Assembly (NCBI GenBank): GCA_000467715.1
Contig: AJFK01000539.1
Coordinates: 1 to 64,000 of the forward strand
Length of the DNA: 64,000 nucleotides
Direction: 5' to 3'
Source: Hysterium pulicare CBS 123377
Lineage: Eukaryota; Ascomycota; Dothideomycetes; Hysteriales; Hysteriaceae
Position numbers and translations under genes: made by a program. This document shows positions 33,272 through 44,676 of this stretch, in pieces. Below the pieces are notes generated by a model. The model was not told the origin of the DNA and searched no databases. It saw only the letters and a program-made list of their open reading frames with translations. Every line of letters starts with the position of its first letter. Position 1 is the stretch's first letter.

Positions 33272-34516
33272 TCAAGGGACAGACATGGTCGACCAGCGCG
33301 TGCAGTTGCAGTTTGACCCTCGCGCCTCGTCGAGTGCTTGGTAAAACCCCTCCATTTGCCACCGAGTCCTGATAAAGATATCCTTCATTTGCTTGCTACC
33401 ACTCTCAGGGTCTTGCCACCACTTTTCATGCATGCTCACCAATCCCTTCTTAATATCGTTTTCATTGCTGCCTTTGATATTCCACTCTGGAGGGATTTCT
33501 CTGCACGGCATAGGGCCATTCCAACCTAAGAATCCGATCAATACCAATCCAGCTGGAGACCATGCGTCCTTACGGTGAGCGTAATTCAGTAAGCTTTGCT
33601 CCATTTCCCCCGGGTCGAAGCGGCCTTCCATATCCAACAACGATTTATAGTAGTTGAACATGTCGAGACTTGGCTTTAACATGAAGAACCCAGCATTGAA
33701 GACTCCATAGTGTTTGAGACCATGATCCCAAGTCGGCGGGAAATCGTGATCGGCGCCGTCGACTTCGGCGACACTGGCCAGGAGATATTGTCGGGGTAGC
33801 TCTAGCTCATCATCCTTGCGATCGACTGTTTGAGCCTGACTGGCAATTTTGGCGGCCGGTAGTTCGAAAATGCCATCCAGCGATTTGAGTAGAATTATAT
33901 CACCGTCCAGCATCAACATGCGTGAATATTCCGTCATCTCCCAGGTGCGTAGCTTGGACCTTGAAAGTAGGTTAGCTTCGCTTTCAAAAGCTAGTCGATA
34001 GGGTCCAATGGGTGGAGTTACATGATATCAGTCCAGCGAGCTTCATTAGGATGAATCCATCCGTCGTTCTTTCCATGAACAAAGTCGATAGGCTTTACAA
34101 TAGGTCCATCCTTCTTTAAGCGGTCTATTCGACTCTCGGTGACACCAGGAGTGACAGCAACGATTACGTCAATCCCATGGGTCGTACGGGTTTCCGGGGC
34201 GTGAAGAAGCTGATATACCAGCATGCGAGTTGCAATGAAATACACATCTTCGTCAAGCTTCTCCTTCCGGTCGTCATCCAATGCAGAGCTGGAAAGCCAT
34301 GTCACATACGCTAGTCTCTCTCTTTCAGGGATAATCTGATACCAAATGGATTTTGGGCTTCTGATGCGGCTGCCTGTGTGGTTTCTTCACTAGCTCTGCG
34401 GCATCTTTGGTATTGCTCGTTATCGTCCCGCGATGCCGCCATCTTAGGAGACCAAGGAAGACCATGAGCAAGGCAACTATGGAGAGAATGCATCGAGCGG
34501 GCTGTCTTCGGCCCAT
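33272..34516 (-). CDS. GT8-family glycosyltransferase, type II membrane (possible frame break)
   Basis: Golgi-type glycosyltransferase resembling fungal GT8/glycogenin-like N-acetylglucosaminyl or glucosyl transferases. The start ATG at 34516 opens with a short basic tail and one transmembrane anchor (CILSIVALLMVFLGLL). The catalytic part has the DxD metal-binding motif in LMLDGDIILL, then HYGVFNAGFFMLKPS, EQSLLNYAHR and LVSMHEKWW. The exon 33959-33272 joins cleanly to one ending at 34022. Inside that first exon the frame changes by one base: QKPK... in one frame and SIWYQIIPERERLAYVTWL in the next meet near an A4 run at 34351-34354. Either a base is inserted (true mutation or assembly error) or a splice I cannot see joins them. 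With one base removed the gene would have 394 codons. Confidence 0.72.
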
Positions 34517-35840
34517 GATGGTATAAAAAGAAAGGATTGACTTGAGCGGAAGAAGGTTGAATCGAAGTGGGAACGAGGCGGAGTAAATGCATCCCAATTA
34601 GCTTGATAATTCACGGACTTTTAGCAACATCTACACATAAGCGGCCATGTTCCACGGTGCCTTTCAGACGCTAACAAAGAGTCTTATCATAAGGCTCGTC
34701 AGCTTTCCGATGGATATAGCGTTGGGTGAAAATCTACTCTGAGATATGGCTACTACGGAGCTGAATTCACTACCAGCCAGTCACTTCTTTTAGCAATTAT
34801 AGGACTTCTAGGAGAAAACGGAGGTTTTCACAAGGAAAGGCATGTAGAATGTACAATGCTTTACAGACGATGAAACACGAAAACATGTGATCTGACCCGA
34901 ATGGACGACGCGGTCATGATGAATGCAATTCCAACATTCCACACAGGTTATGGCATGCTAAACACGGTACTAAGGTTTAAGCGAAGAAAAGAGTGGAATG
35001 GACCAAACCTTCTCGATGGCGTGGATAGAGGTGGTTGACGTAGGCATTTGGCTTTCAACCACGGCACTCCGATGTGGTTCGTGAAGGCCAAGCAGTGGAG
35101 CGGAGACTTGATCCACCCAGCACCCCGCTCCGCTTCGATGCGAGAATCGGCAAGTCTTCCTCATGCGTGGAGCAAGGGGTACTCGATGCTAATTCCAGCC
35201 AAGGTGATAGAAAATTGGATGAGGGGACATTTTCATTTCTTAACTGATTCAAAAACGCGCGGCAATGATGCGAAATATGTCGAAGGTAGCTAGCTAGACG
35301 CCATAGCGCGACAAAGCGAGGCTGAGAGTGACAGACGGCCAGACCGTCGCAGGGACGCCGGCGCGTTCAGGAGGAATGATCAGCGGGCATCGTTAGGGAT
35401 AGTGTTCTGTACAACAAGACAAACTGCCTTCAAAACAACCTTGGGAAGTGTGTGAACGGTTTGACTCCCCGATTTCTTCCCTTTCGCTTTTCTAATTATA
35501 CTCTTGCCCCAAGTCTTGATACGAGGCCAAGCAAGCTGTCAGACGTGTTGCTTCGTCAGCACGCCGCTCAGGTCAAATGTAAGGTGGGGTTAGCGTCTCC
35601 CTTCTTTGACCGCTCCAGGCTTGCGACCCCTTGGACTCGACCAACAATAATAATCCTTCAGCTCCGTCAGCTGTGCCACCTGTAACACGACTGTCTTTCC
35701 CTCATAACCAAACCGTGGCCTTCACTCGTTTGTTACCCCCATTAATATGCGCCCATAGCTTTGGCAACTTTTTGTGTTTGTTGGCCCTCGACTTCTCCGC
35801 TCGCTACATATCCAGAAACACCAACAACAAATACACAGTC
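34517..35840. other. Divergent region GT8/transporter
   Basis: 1.3 kb between divergent genes with only short frames. The stretch 35450-35840 is pyrimidine-rich and is probably the transporter promoter and leader. No RNA gene or repeat seen. Confidence 0.45.
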
Positions 35841-36971
35841 ATGGGTATGCACATGAAAAACAAGCATTTGAATGCCTCCTACCCTTCTTTAAGCTGACCG
35901 CAATTCCTCCAGAAGCAGAGAAACGCCCCTCCATCGAGGGCCTTGTCGAAAATGTCTCCCCAAGATCGTCCGCAGAACTGCCCCAATACGAGAAGCCCAC
36001 CGAGCCAGCCCCTACCTCTACAAAGGAATACATAACCACCGGCTTATGGATCACTCTCAATACCGTCTCTACTTTAGGCCTGATCTTTTTGACAAAGAGG
36101 ACTTTCAACGACCCGCAACTGCACGACTGCCAGCTCCTCGTTGTAATGTCGCATTTTGCGGCTACTGGACTCGCGCTTTACGTATCCACCCGCGCACCTT
36201 TCCGCGCGTTCAAGGCCCTTAAACTCTCCCCGTGGGAATTGGCACCTGTCTGCACCTTCTTTGCCGCATATGTGATTCTTGGAAATCTCAGCCTGACGTA
36301 TAATTCGATTGGATTCTACCAACTCGCCAAGGTCATGACGACGCCGTGTGTTGTGCTCCTCAACTTTGTTCTGTTTCGCAAGACCATCACCCGCTATATG
36401 CTTGCAGCAATCATTGCTACTTGCTTCGGCGTCTCCCTGACCATCCGCTCATCCGCTCAGACTGCGCTCTTCGGCGTTATTATCGCGACTATGGCGTTTG
36501 TCTCAACTGCTTTGTACCAAATCTGGATCGGGAAGAAGATCGAAGATTTCGATGTCTCTCCACCACAACTACTCCTAAATCAAGCGCCGCTCTCGGTGGT
36601 GCTTTTGATTCCGTTTGTTCCATTCTTCGACAAAATGCCCGATGTGACCATCATCCCAGCCGACGCGTTTTGGTCCTTATTTTTGTCTAGCGTCATGGCT
36701 AGTTTGTACAACCTTTCACAGTTTTTGATTATTGGGAGGACATCGGCGTTGACGGTAGGGTAACTTCCAATCCATGTCGATTTGAACATGCGCTGACTTG
36801 CTTCATTAGTTCAACATCTTTGGTCACATCAAGACCATTCTAATCCTATCCATTGGCTGGTACAGCGAAGGTACCATCCTCACCACTAGGGAAATCTGTG
36901 GTGTTCTTCTGGCATTGGGTGGTGGCTGGGTATACTCGCATTTGTCACTGAAACGGAACAACCAGAAATAG
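35841..36971 (+). CDS. Triose-phosphate-transporter-family (DMT) membrane protein
   Basis: Nucleotide-sugar/triose-phosphate transporter family (SLC35E-like, DMT superfamily), expected in the Golgi or ER membrane. Exons 35841-35844 (ATGG only), 35913-36754 and 36810-36971 total exactly 336 codons (335 residues). After a cytosolic N-tail (MEAEKRPSIEG...) about ten hydrophobic helices follow, including YITTGLWITLNTVSTLGLIF, NSIGFYQLAKVMTTPCVVLL and SLYNLSQFLIIGRTSALTFN. The C-terminus has NIFGHIKTILIL, a typical TPT-family block, and ends in a basic Lys/Arg tail (LSLKRNNQK). The substrate cannot be read from sequence. It is unlike the GDP-mannose transporter vrg4 in this window. Confidence 0.86.
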
Positions 36972-37923
36972 ACGCACCATGAAATACGCCGCAGACTAAT
37001 AGGAGTTGGTTAGGATTTGGTATACATGATTAAATGCATTGCATGGCATGTCTTCTATTGTTTATATTAGATTCCTTGAGATTTGGCGTCCGAAGTGAGC
37101 ATTTTCACCTTATTTCTTTTTGGATCCCCCGGCATTGAAATACGTGGGTAGATATTCACGGCATGGCAGTAATCCCGATTCCATTTGGGAGTTCGCGAGA
37201 TCAGCAAGGCCGTTGGTATTGAATACATGAGTACTCGACACTTGAAAATCATTTCTCTTCCTAGACCCGACGAGAAATGACGTCTGCAGCGCCAACGTCA
37301 GCGTCATCTGCATGTCCCCCATCCCCAATCCCGGGGACACATCACCTCAGGCGCCCAACATTCGCAGCCAAACCACGTGATGAGCACCTCCAAGCCTTGT
37401 TCCAAGGTTGGCTTAGACGTGCACGGCCCACCAACTGCGCTCTCAGCCTCGCGGCTTTGCCCAATCGATACCGGAACGGGAAAGTATGGGGATCTTCATG
37501 ACGTCCCTGTCCATTGCGACTGCTGTGAATACGATCCGGAGTTGGGACGGACTTGCGAAACAAGGCGGGCAAGGCAGTCTTGATGCTTGGCGACGGTTTG
37601 AGGTTGGGGGATAAATAGTGTACAAGTCGAGGGTGCATCACTCGAAGAAATCCCTACAACTATATGCACAACCCATAACAGTCACTTCTTCTTGCCTACG
37701 CCTCTATAGTCGAACTTCCTAAATCGGGCTTTACATATATTCATCTGTCAAAGAACAACTCTCCCAAGCGGGCGTCCTTAAACAACTTGCTTCCAATCAG
37801 CCCATTTATATCTTAAACCCCCTCAAGGTACCTAAGAACCAGTCCTTCTCTGCCACAAGCAGTCTCGCTGATTCTTTTCTCAGCACCCTCTCAAACGCGA
37901 AACTCTCCCAGCTCTGAGTCACA
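36972..37923. other. Intergenic region before small MGC protein
   Basis: 952 bases without a supportable gene. A TATA-like TTTATATC at about 37805 precedes the next ATG by about 115 bases. Confidence 0.4.
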
Positions 37924-38127
37924 ATGGGCTGCACATCCTCGCGCCAAACAGAGAGCTACCCACCTCCGATGCGACAAACGCGCCGACGTCGAAGAAGGGC
38001 CCATGGCGGCTACACGTATGCAGGGGGAGGCTCAGGAGGGGCTCTCATTTCAGGAGGGATTTCGGGAGGGGATTCAGGAGGGGGATGTTCAGGGGGTGAT
38101 GGAGGAGGCGGGGGAGGAGGATGCTAG
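37924..38127 (+). CDS. Small MGC-starting, glycine-rich protein
   Basis: 67-residue ORF beginning MGCTSSRQ, an N-terminus of the sort that is N-myristoylated on Gly2 and palmitoylated on Cys3, with Ser at position 6 as preferred by N-myristoyltransferase. A Pro-rich spacer and a polybasic run (RQTRRRRRR) follow, which would reinforce binding to acidic phospholipids. The remainder is Gly/Ser-rich, ending GGGGGGGC. Leader and TATA-like features upstream suit a transcribed gene. The glycine tract is built of GGA/GGG codons, so slippage may alter its length. No homologue recognised, and coding status is not proven. Confidence 0.5.
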   Translation: MGCTSSRQTESYPPPMRQTRRRRRRAHGGYTYAGGGSGGALISGGISGGDSGGGCSGGDGGGGGGGC

Positions 38128-39094
38128 AGGAATGAAGCGAATGGGGTTTATCTTTCGAGACTGTTGTTATTGGTGTTGTGTCGATTAAGATGGGTGAATT
38201 GTTTCTTAGGCTTAAGAGTCACGATTACTCTAGGGTTATGCCTATGAATTATGAAGGCTTGAGGCCGTTCATCTATCTAGGTGCTTGTGAGGATTATGTC
38301 AAGATATGAGAAGCCAAGGGATGTTTGCATTATAGATAGACTCAGGCCTCAGTGACTTTCGACAAAAGGTCCAGCCAGGCGAAAGGAGGAACAAAAAACA
38401 GTATCTGCACAGTTCTCTCATAATAGTTCGTCCTTGAGTGCATGAATCACACATTTCTCGAAGAACTACCACTAATCCTATTGTAAACCACTGGGTCGTT
38501 GTCCCTCTCCAAGATGGCACGGCCGCTATCAATCTATACATCTTCATCGCGAACCTGGCAATACTAATCCAGTGCCATCGCCTTCTCGGAGAACCGAAGC
38601 CAAGTTTTAAGCAGACTCCCCTGGCATTGCCGCCAACGGTAGAAAATGACTTCTTTGTCGGCAATTGCTCCACTCTGGAAAGGAATCTATCTTTACAATG
38701 TCTTCATTCATCAGACTTATTTATCCTCTTGCTCTCTCCCCATCACGTCCTCTCAAAAACATTGTCCGGCTCAGAATACGTCCCAAACAACATGTCTGCA
38801 CAATGCAGAACACAGGCCATGCCAGTATGCTTTTAATACCTTGCTTCCCATTCGAGCGTATGCATTCAAAGTTCGCCTAGAATACTCAGCATTGCGTAAA
38901 TTCACTAACACCAAGGTTACATTCACGTCCCTCTCGAGAGTCCGCTCACTTACCGAGTAAACCACGTGAGCAATAGCCAGACGTTGCTTCAAACAGCCCT
39001 TTTGACACGACAGAACTCGACACGGATTCGGAAAGCCACCACTCATCTTCCACCGACAACTACACCAACCACGCTCGAACGTTTCGAACCGAAT
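38128..39094. other. Intergenic region before Cys/His orphan
   Basis: 967 bases with overlapping short frames in both directions that begin at non-ATG codons or oppose the next gene. A CACGTG hexamer at 38963-38968 lies about 130 bases before the next ATG. Confidence 0.4.
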
Positions 39095-40588
39095 ATGGCT
39101 CCACGCGAGGTACTGCCAGGAGATCGCCTCATGGCAGTAGTTGAAGGCTTGCCTGTACAACCTGGACATAGTGTCGAAAATAATGTCAAGCAGAAGATAG
39201 CCCGAAGCTCAGGGGGCTTGCGTGAAAACCGAATGGTACTAGCTAGCAGTAAAGCGGTCGAGTACGCCCCTGACGAGCCAGAACTGCCGAAGCCAGTGAA
39301 GATAACCTGCAGCGTACCGTTTGATCTCAAGGCCCTGATCGAGGAAGCATCGATGGGTGATCGTAGCACATCCGATGTACCACCAGCTCGAGTTTACCGT
39401 AAGGCGACCTCAATGGCAATAGCCCACGATGCTTTAGAGGAGTATGACCCATTCCGACCACAGCTATCACGCGGATTCCAATATTTTAGCCAAGTAGGCC
39501 ACAATCCCGCACAAGGCCAGGAATACGACGGTCTCTATCTTGAGAAGATCTTTGCGAGTCCCGATCAAGTTGTCTGCCGCCAGTGTACCTCTCAACGTCG
39601 CTGCGACCAACACAAGAAACCTAGAATTATTTCAGCGTCAGTCTGTGCTTGTGAGGCGCATGGAACTAAGCTTTGGCTCTCGGCTCATGCGAACGATCCT
39701 AATAACCAGAATGGTAGCTGGCAAGTCCAATTTGATACTCCCCACGATCTGATGGATGAATGTATAAAGACCTGCGATGTCTTGGGCTCCGTTCAATTAG
39801 TCCGGTCGACCCAAGAAGACGCACGCCCGCTTCGTTTGCCCTATGAAGTGAAACCAATGTCTCCTCGCAATCGGTGTTTTACACTCGCAGAGAAGTTTGC
39901 CGCGGCCTTTGAGCAGTATCATCTTCAGGGAGAGGCGGAGGAGGACTGCCGCGAAGCGGAAATGTACGAAAATCAAGGACGCTTTGGAAAGCGCTACCCC
40001 ATGCCGGTCGTCCGGGAAGATCGGACCCTGATGCGCGTCAATGCCCGGCAAGCGTATGATGAAATTCGCCTCTTTTTGCAGATCATGTTCCGTTCCAAGA
40101 AGATACAAGCGATGAAGGATAAGCAACAAGCTGCGAGAAAAAAGCGAGACGAGCAGAACAAGAAGCGCAAACGGGATATGGCGGTCAACGATATTGCTAA
40201 CGGTGTAAAGAAGATGAGAGAGGAGAGTAATACCACTAGGACCCTGAATGCCATTTCGGAAATCGTTTCGGCGTCACTCATTTCCTCGACGGCTTCTCTT
40301 ACTGAAAGCTCTGATCGGGAGATAGGTCCAAACAGCTCCACGTCGCTAATAAGGAATACCCACGTTGGTTCAGAAATGGCTACAGCTTCACCTCTCCCCC
40401 CACAGGATGAGAGAACCCAGACCGTCTCCAACGTTTTCGTCGAAGTCGGAGTCCCGGAACTGGATTCCATCGGAGAACTCAGCAAGAAGCGAAAGCGTTC
40501 ATCATGTGAGAACGACGAGGAAGAAGGGGCGCCGGCGAAGAAGATAAAGTCAGCAGACGAGGTTGCTGCATTGGCTGCACTTGTCTAG
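39095..40588 (+). CDS. Unrecognised protein with Cys/His cluster and basic coiled region
   Basis: Intronless, 497 residues from the ATG at 39095; the open frame upstream begins only with GTG. Around residues 160-210 a cluster of metal-ligand type appears: VCRQCTSQRRCDQH, then VCACEAH (C-x2-C-x5-C-x2-H ... C-x-C-x2-H). This could bind one or two zinc ions. A helical, basic stretch follows (RSKKIQAMKDKQQAARKKRD, then NKKRKRDM), likely a nuclear localisation signal and coiled coil. The end is acidic/basic (KKRKRSSCENDEEEG, PAKKIKSADE). I do not recognise a family. A nuclear role is inferred only from composition. Not transposon-like. Confidence 0.72.
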   Translation: MAPREVLPGDRLMAVVEGLPVQPGHSVENNVKQKIARSSGGLRENRMVLASSKAVEYAPDEPELPKPVKITCSVPFDLKALIEEASMGDRSTSDVPPARVYRKATSMAIAHDALEEYDPFRPQLSRGFQYFSQVGHNPAQGQEYDGLYLEKIFASPDQVVCRQCTSQRRCDQHKKPRIISASVCACEAHGTKLWLSAHANDPNNQNGSWQVQFDTPHDLMDECIKTCDVLGSVQLVRSTQEDARPLRLPYEVKPMSPRNRCFTLAEKFAAAFEQYHLQGEAEEDCREAEMYENQGRFGKRYPMPVVREDRTLMRVNARQAYDEIRLFLQIMFRSKKIQAMKDKQQAARKKRDEQNKKRKRDMAVNDIANGVKKMREESNTTRTLNAISEIVSASLISSTASLTESSDREIGPNSSTSLIRNTHVGSEMATASPLPPQDERTQTVSNVFVEVGVPELDSIGELSKKRKRSSCENDEEEGAPAKKIKSADEVAALAALV

Positions 40589-41316
40589 GGCGAGTTCGAG
40601 TAGAATTGACGAAAAGTGGTGAGATGAAGTGTCGCCATGCATAAGCTACTAGTTTCTGTGATCTATACCTGTAGGTCTCTAGATATTTCCAATTAATTAG
40701 ATTGTAGATTACCAACTGATTTGGTTTGCATACCTGCGCTTTTGTGACCTGCGGTATTTTTTTCGATTTTTTGTCTTGAACCGGGCTGGGAAGGTGATGG
40801 CAAGACGTTAAAGCAAGTACGAGTATGATCATCCCTTCCAGTGAACATATGACTGCAATGCATCCAAAAGAGAGCAACAACATCGAATAGCGACACATTA
40901 CCGACTCCATTAAATAATTCTAATACATCGACATGTTAACGTAACACATCGGTTTGTTTCTCTTCTCGGACTCCGTCCAGGAATATGCAAGAGTAGTTCC
41001 AGTCATCATGAACAATGACAACAAAAGGACCAAACACCCAAAAATAGTCACGCCGTCCGTCTCTAATAGATGCAGCGGTGAGAAGACCGAAACGCTTACA
41101 AGGAATAGGAAGAATAGATCCGCTTTGTGAGGATTGGGGGAAAGAGAATTGTAAAAAAACTAATCGGAGACGCTCGGCCTCCTGACCTGGAAATGAGCGA
41201 GGCCTGAAGCTGGCGCTGCCCTGACTTTAGAAGGAAGCACGTTTGACAATGTATTAACCTGATCTATCTGCGGTGCTAGAATCTAGGATACTCAAGGGTG
41301 TTTCGAGAATTGAAAT
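40589..41316. other. Convergent intergenic region
   Basis: 728 bases between two convergent genes; probable 3' UTRs. No supportable feature. Confidence 0.45.
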
Positions 41317-42612
41317 CTATGATTTGAAGCTGTCCCGCATGCTCTGAGCGCTCGCACTGATTGGTGCATTCGTCGTAGGAAGGGCGTCCTTGGGTTTGCT
41401 GTTTTGCCTCATCTTTGCCACAGCGTAGACCATTCCAGCTACAAATCCGACAAAGATAGCAGAAATGCTTCCGAACGTAGCCGGAGCATTGAAGAACACC
41501 AGTCCACTAATAGCAATGGGAAGTTTGTTCAATGCTCCGACCATAGAGTATGTCGTCGAAGATGTTGCACGGACGCACCAGGCAGAGGTGTACGAAATAA
41601 AAACTGAGGAGAGACCAGAGAAGACCATGGCGAAAATGAGGGAGTTCCTCTTCTCAATTGGGAAGTTTTTTGCAACGTTTTCGGACGACCAGTCTTCCAC
41701 GAGAAGGGACGCAATGAGGAGAATTGGAATGGTAAGAAGATTGTTGTAATACATTGCTAGCAGAGAGTAGAGTCAGTGGTCAGTTAATTGGAAACTTTTG
41801 GTAGTTCGAACTCACTGTCAAAGTCCTTAAAGTTCGTCAATTTAATACGCTTCCTCATGCTTAAAACATAGGTGGCGGTGCAGAAGCAGTTGAATAACAT
41901 CCAGAGATATCCTGCATTCAGGGTCGAGATGGCATCAGTGACCTCGCTGCTACTCTCTCCAAAGCTAGCCAAAGCGTGCTGAATATCGGCCCATGCGGCG
42001 ATGAGGGAGCTGAAGACCATCAAACCAAAGGAGAATAAAGTCATGCCTGTGACTGATCCGCCGAACCACAGCACCTCGCCGTATGCAATCAGAGGAATCG
42101 TCAGATTTTTGAATATGGTATACACAGGAATCGAGAGGAATTTCAAAGATTTCGCGCCGGTGTAGATCATGCCAATTAGTAGCAAAGAAATAGGGAACCC
42201 TGAAGCATATATCAGTATTTGCTTATTCAAAAAGCCCAGTCAACATACACTTCTTGGCCTCATCGCTGCTGAAATCTCGATATGTAATTAGACCTGCACT
42301 CTTGCAGCTCTGAATTGCGATAATGCAGACTACGGACTGGATTTCGTTAGCATACCTGTACACCACATGGAATCCTTGGCCTACCTGAACACACAAGAGA
42401 AAGAAATTCAGGTTGAAGTCCACACCCGAAAGGACAAATTTATTCGTTACCGTCATCAGGATAGACGACAAGCAGTAGGACACAACAGGAAACATGGGAT
42501 TATCGGCAACGACATAGTGGGGTTGCAATGCTCGTGGCGCATTTACTCTTGGGGAATTGACGCGGTCAGGCAGCTCGACGTTGTAGTCATCTCTTTTCTT
42601 GTCGTCTGCCAT
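41317..42612 (-). CDS. vrg4: GDP-mannose transporter
   Basis: Golgi antiporter that imports GDP-mannose for mannan, O- and N-glycan and sphingolipid mannosylation (Vrg4/GmtA). Exons 42612-42385, 42336-42249, 42199-41816 and 41756-41317 give exactly 380 codons (379 residues). The signature motifs are present: FDTMYYNNLL (the FYNN-type motif) and [12 protein letters not shown] (GALNK, nucleotide-sugar recognition). About ten transmembrane helices are visible, starting at [19 protein letters not shown]. The cytosolic tails are polar, with Lys/Ser at the C-terminus. The donor GTATGT after exon 2 and the [24 protein letters not shown] junction match the family. Divergent from plp1. Confidence 0.96.
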
Positions 42613-43191
42613 TTTGTCGTGATAGTAGGTGAGGTGAACGCGTAAGGGGCTTTCCCGCTCCGGAATAAAAGGTATGGACGGCTTGTGATCGAGAGCAAAC
42701 GACAGGCGGCGAATGAGGATTAAAAGGCTCGAACGAAATATACGTTCTTCAGAGGAAGAAGAGTGTCAAGAGCGGTGCGCAAGGTGTTGAAAGTCTCCTG
42801 GCCTCGGCGGTCAGTCCAAATTTCCGTTGGCGACGCTTCTGCCAAGCCACCCCTGCCACCCCTTGTAGGCGGCGAGAGGCAATCTATCTTAAGAACTTCG
42901 CACCCACCTTGCCATTCGTTGCCACCTATCACATCTTCGTCGCTTACACTTCCTTCTTCGTCGATAGCTACTCCGGCAGATTCATACTCGACACTCCTCT
43001 CATGTCTTCAAATTGTACGGGTCGTGGCTGAATGTTTCAATGCTTGCATTTGAAGTGGAGTCACGTGACTTAGCTCCCTTAGGCCAATCACATCCTGGCC
43101 ACCACGGGTGCAATGGCTGTTGCTGCTCCGAATAACTCACACGAACAACAGCTGAATATAATCTTTTATTGCTGTGACCATCGTCATCACT
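42613..43191. promoter_or_regulatory. Divergent promoter vrg4/plp1
   Basis: 579 bases. A palindromic TCACGTGA (43061-43068) is a good bHLH (Cbf1-like) site about 125 bases before the plp1 ATG. No other motif recognised. Confidence 0.5.
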
Positions 43192-43981
43192 ATGGCTGAG
43201 CTCGACCCCAAAGTTGCCGCTGTTGTTGACCGAGCTCCTAAAAACGAAGACGCTGACGAAGATGCCCTGATCGCCGCTCTTGAAGAGGACTCAGAATTAG
43301 ATGCTTTCCGTGAACAGCGCCTTCAACAGCTGCACGCAGAGTTCAACAAGGCGAAGCAGATGAGAGCTAGCGATCATGGCGTCTATTCTGAAATCAAGGA
43401 TGAGAAGGCACTGATGGATATCACAACAAGCACCAAATTATGCGTGGTGCATTTCTTCAAACCAGACTTCAACCGCTGTAGGATTATGGACACGCATCTG
43501 GAGGTTAGTGACACGTGAGACAGCGAACATACCATCACCACGAGAGAAAGTACTGAGTTGCGAAATTTGCACCCAGCCATCTCGCCTTGTGGCCTTGTAT
43601 TTAGTTCACATCCGCCTTATTTGCTATCTTACCGTACATACCTGACTTTCTTACCAGTCTCTCGCGCCTACGCACTACGAAACGCGATTCCTCAAAATCA
43701 ATGTTGACAACTCTCTCTTTTTGGTAACCAAACTCAAGATCCAGGTCTTGCCATGCGTCATCGCTTTCATAGATGGCATTGGCGTAGATCGGATCATTGG
43801 GTTCGAAGGACTGGGTCGAAGTCCTGATACATTCACGACTCGAGAACTGGAAGCCCGGTTACTGAGAGCCAATGTTTTGGTCAGAGCCAAGACAACAATC
43901 CAAGCTGGAGCTGGATCAGGCCAAGGCACAAGACGAGCCGCGAAACGAGAGCAAGAGGAGGACGACGACGATTGGGACTGA
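43192..43981 (+). CDS. plp1: Phosducin-like/TXNDC9 thioredoxin-fold protein
   Basis: Cofactor of the CCT chaperonin in tubulin and actin folding. Exons 43192-43503 and 43658-43981 total exactly 212 codons (211 residues). An acidic helical N-terminus (EDALIAALEEDSELDAFREQRLQQL) leads into a thioredoxin fold: CVVHFFKPDFNRCRIMDTHLE, then ETRFLKINVDNSLFLVTKLKIQVLPCVIAF, DRIIGFEGLG. The classical CxxC is replaced by FNRCRIMD, as usual in this family, so no redox role is expected. The C-terminus is acidic (EQEEDDDDWD). The upstream GTG-initiated extension is rejected in favour of ATG 43192. Confidence 0.93.
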
Positions 43982-44676
43982 CGGCGTCGAGGGGAAGACG
44001 TTAGTCTGAATCTTGCAATACGATGCCTCCACGAACAAGCCCTGTACGCGCTGCTCTCATTATTGTTCAAAGTTGTTAAGTTTGCGTGGATGAGTAATTC
44101 CCCGTGCGATCTCAGCTTGCATCTCTTGAGAAGATAAGGTACCTTGCCAGAGCGGCATACATTAGATCTGCTGTCCATCGATTGACCTGAATGCCAATGG
44201 TCGGAGGCATATGTTCACTGTACGATAAATTACAAGAATGCGGCAGTGGATTGTGTTAAAAGAATAGAGATACCTACATGTCTTTATTGTCTTCATGTAC
44301 ACGCAATGACGCGTGAATTAGAATGCTGGGTTAAGTACCAATTCCCAGAAAGTGAATGGAGGGACTCTTACGATCATGTCTAGCTCTGAAACTTGAGATG
44401 GAAGTAGGTAGCAATTCCGAGTTGGTGGGTTACCCTGGCCTAGTCACCCGTAAATAACCTTAAACAGCGCTTTCCTCCGTGAGGAATAGTGCCTTTCGTC
44501 ATCGCTGACCACCTGCACTTCCTATGGACTTTTCACTTCTTACAAAGCCCGTCAGCATATTCTTTCTCCATGCGCCCTACCTTGCCGACAGTATAAACCC
44601 TAACCTCGCCCGCAGAACACTCCTCTTGATCTGTACACCCTGTCTTTGAACGTTACGTGAACACATTATTCTCAAC
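43982..44676. other. Intergenic region plp1/adi1
   Basis: 695 bases between tandem genes. The last about 200 bases are C/T-rich, with the adi1 promoter and leader. No extra gene seen. Confidence 0.45.

Noticed and set aside
38771-39169. 132-residue minus-strand ATG frame
   Set aside because: Overlaps the start of the 39.1-kb gene in antisense, with no recognised feature.
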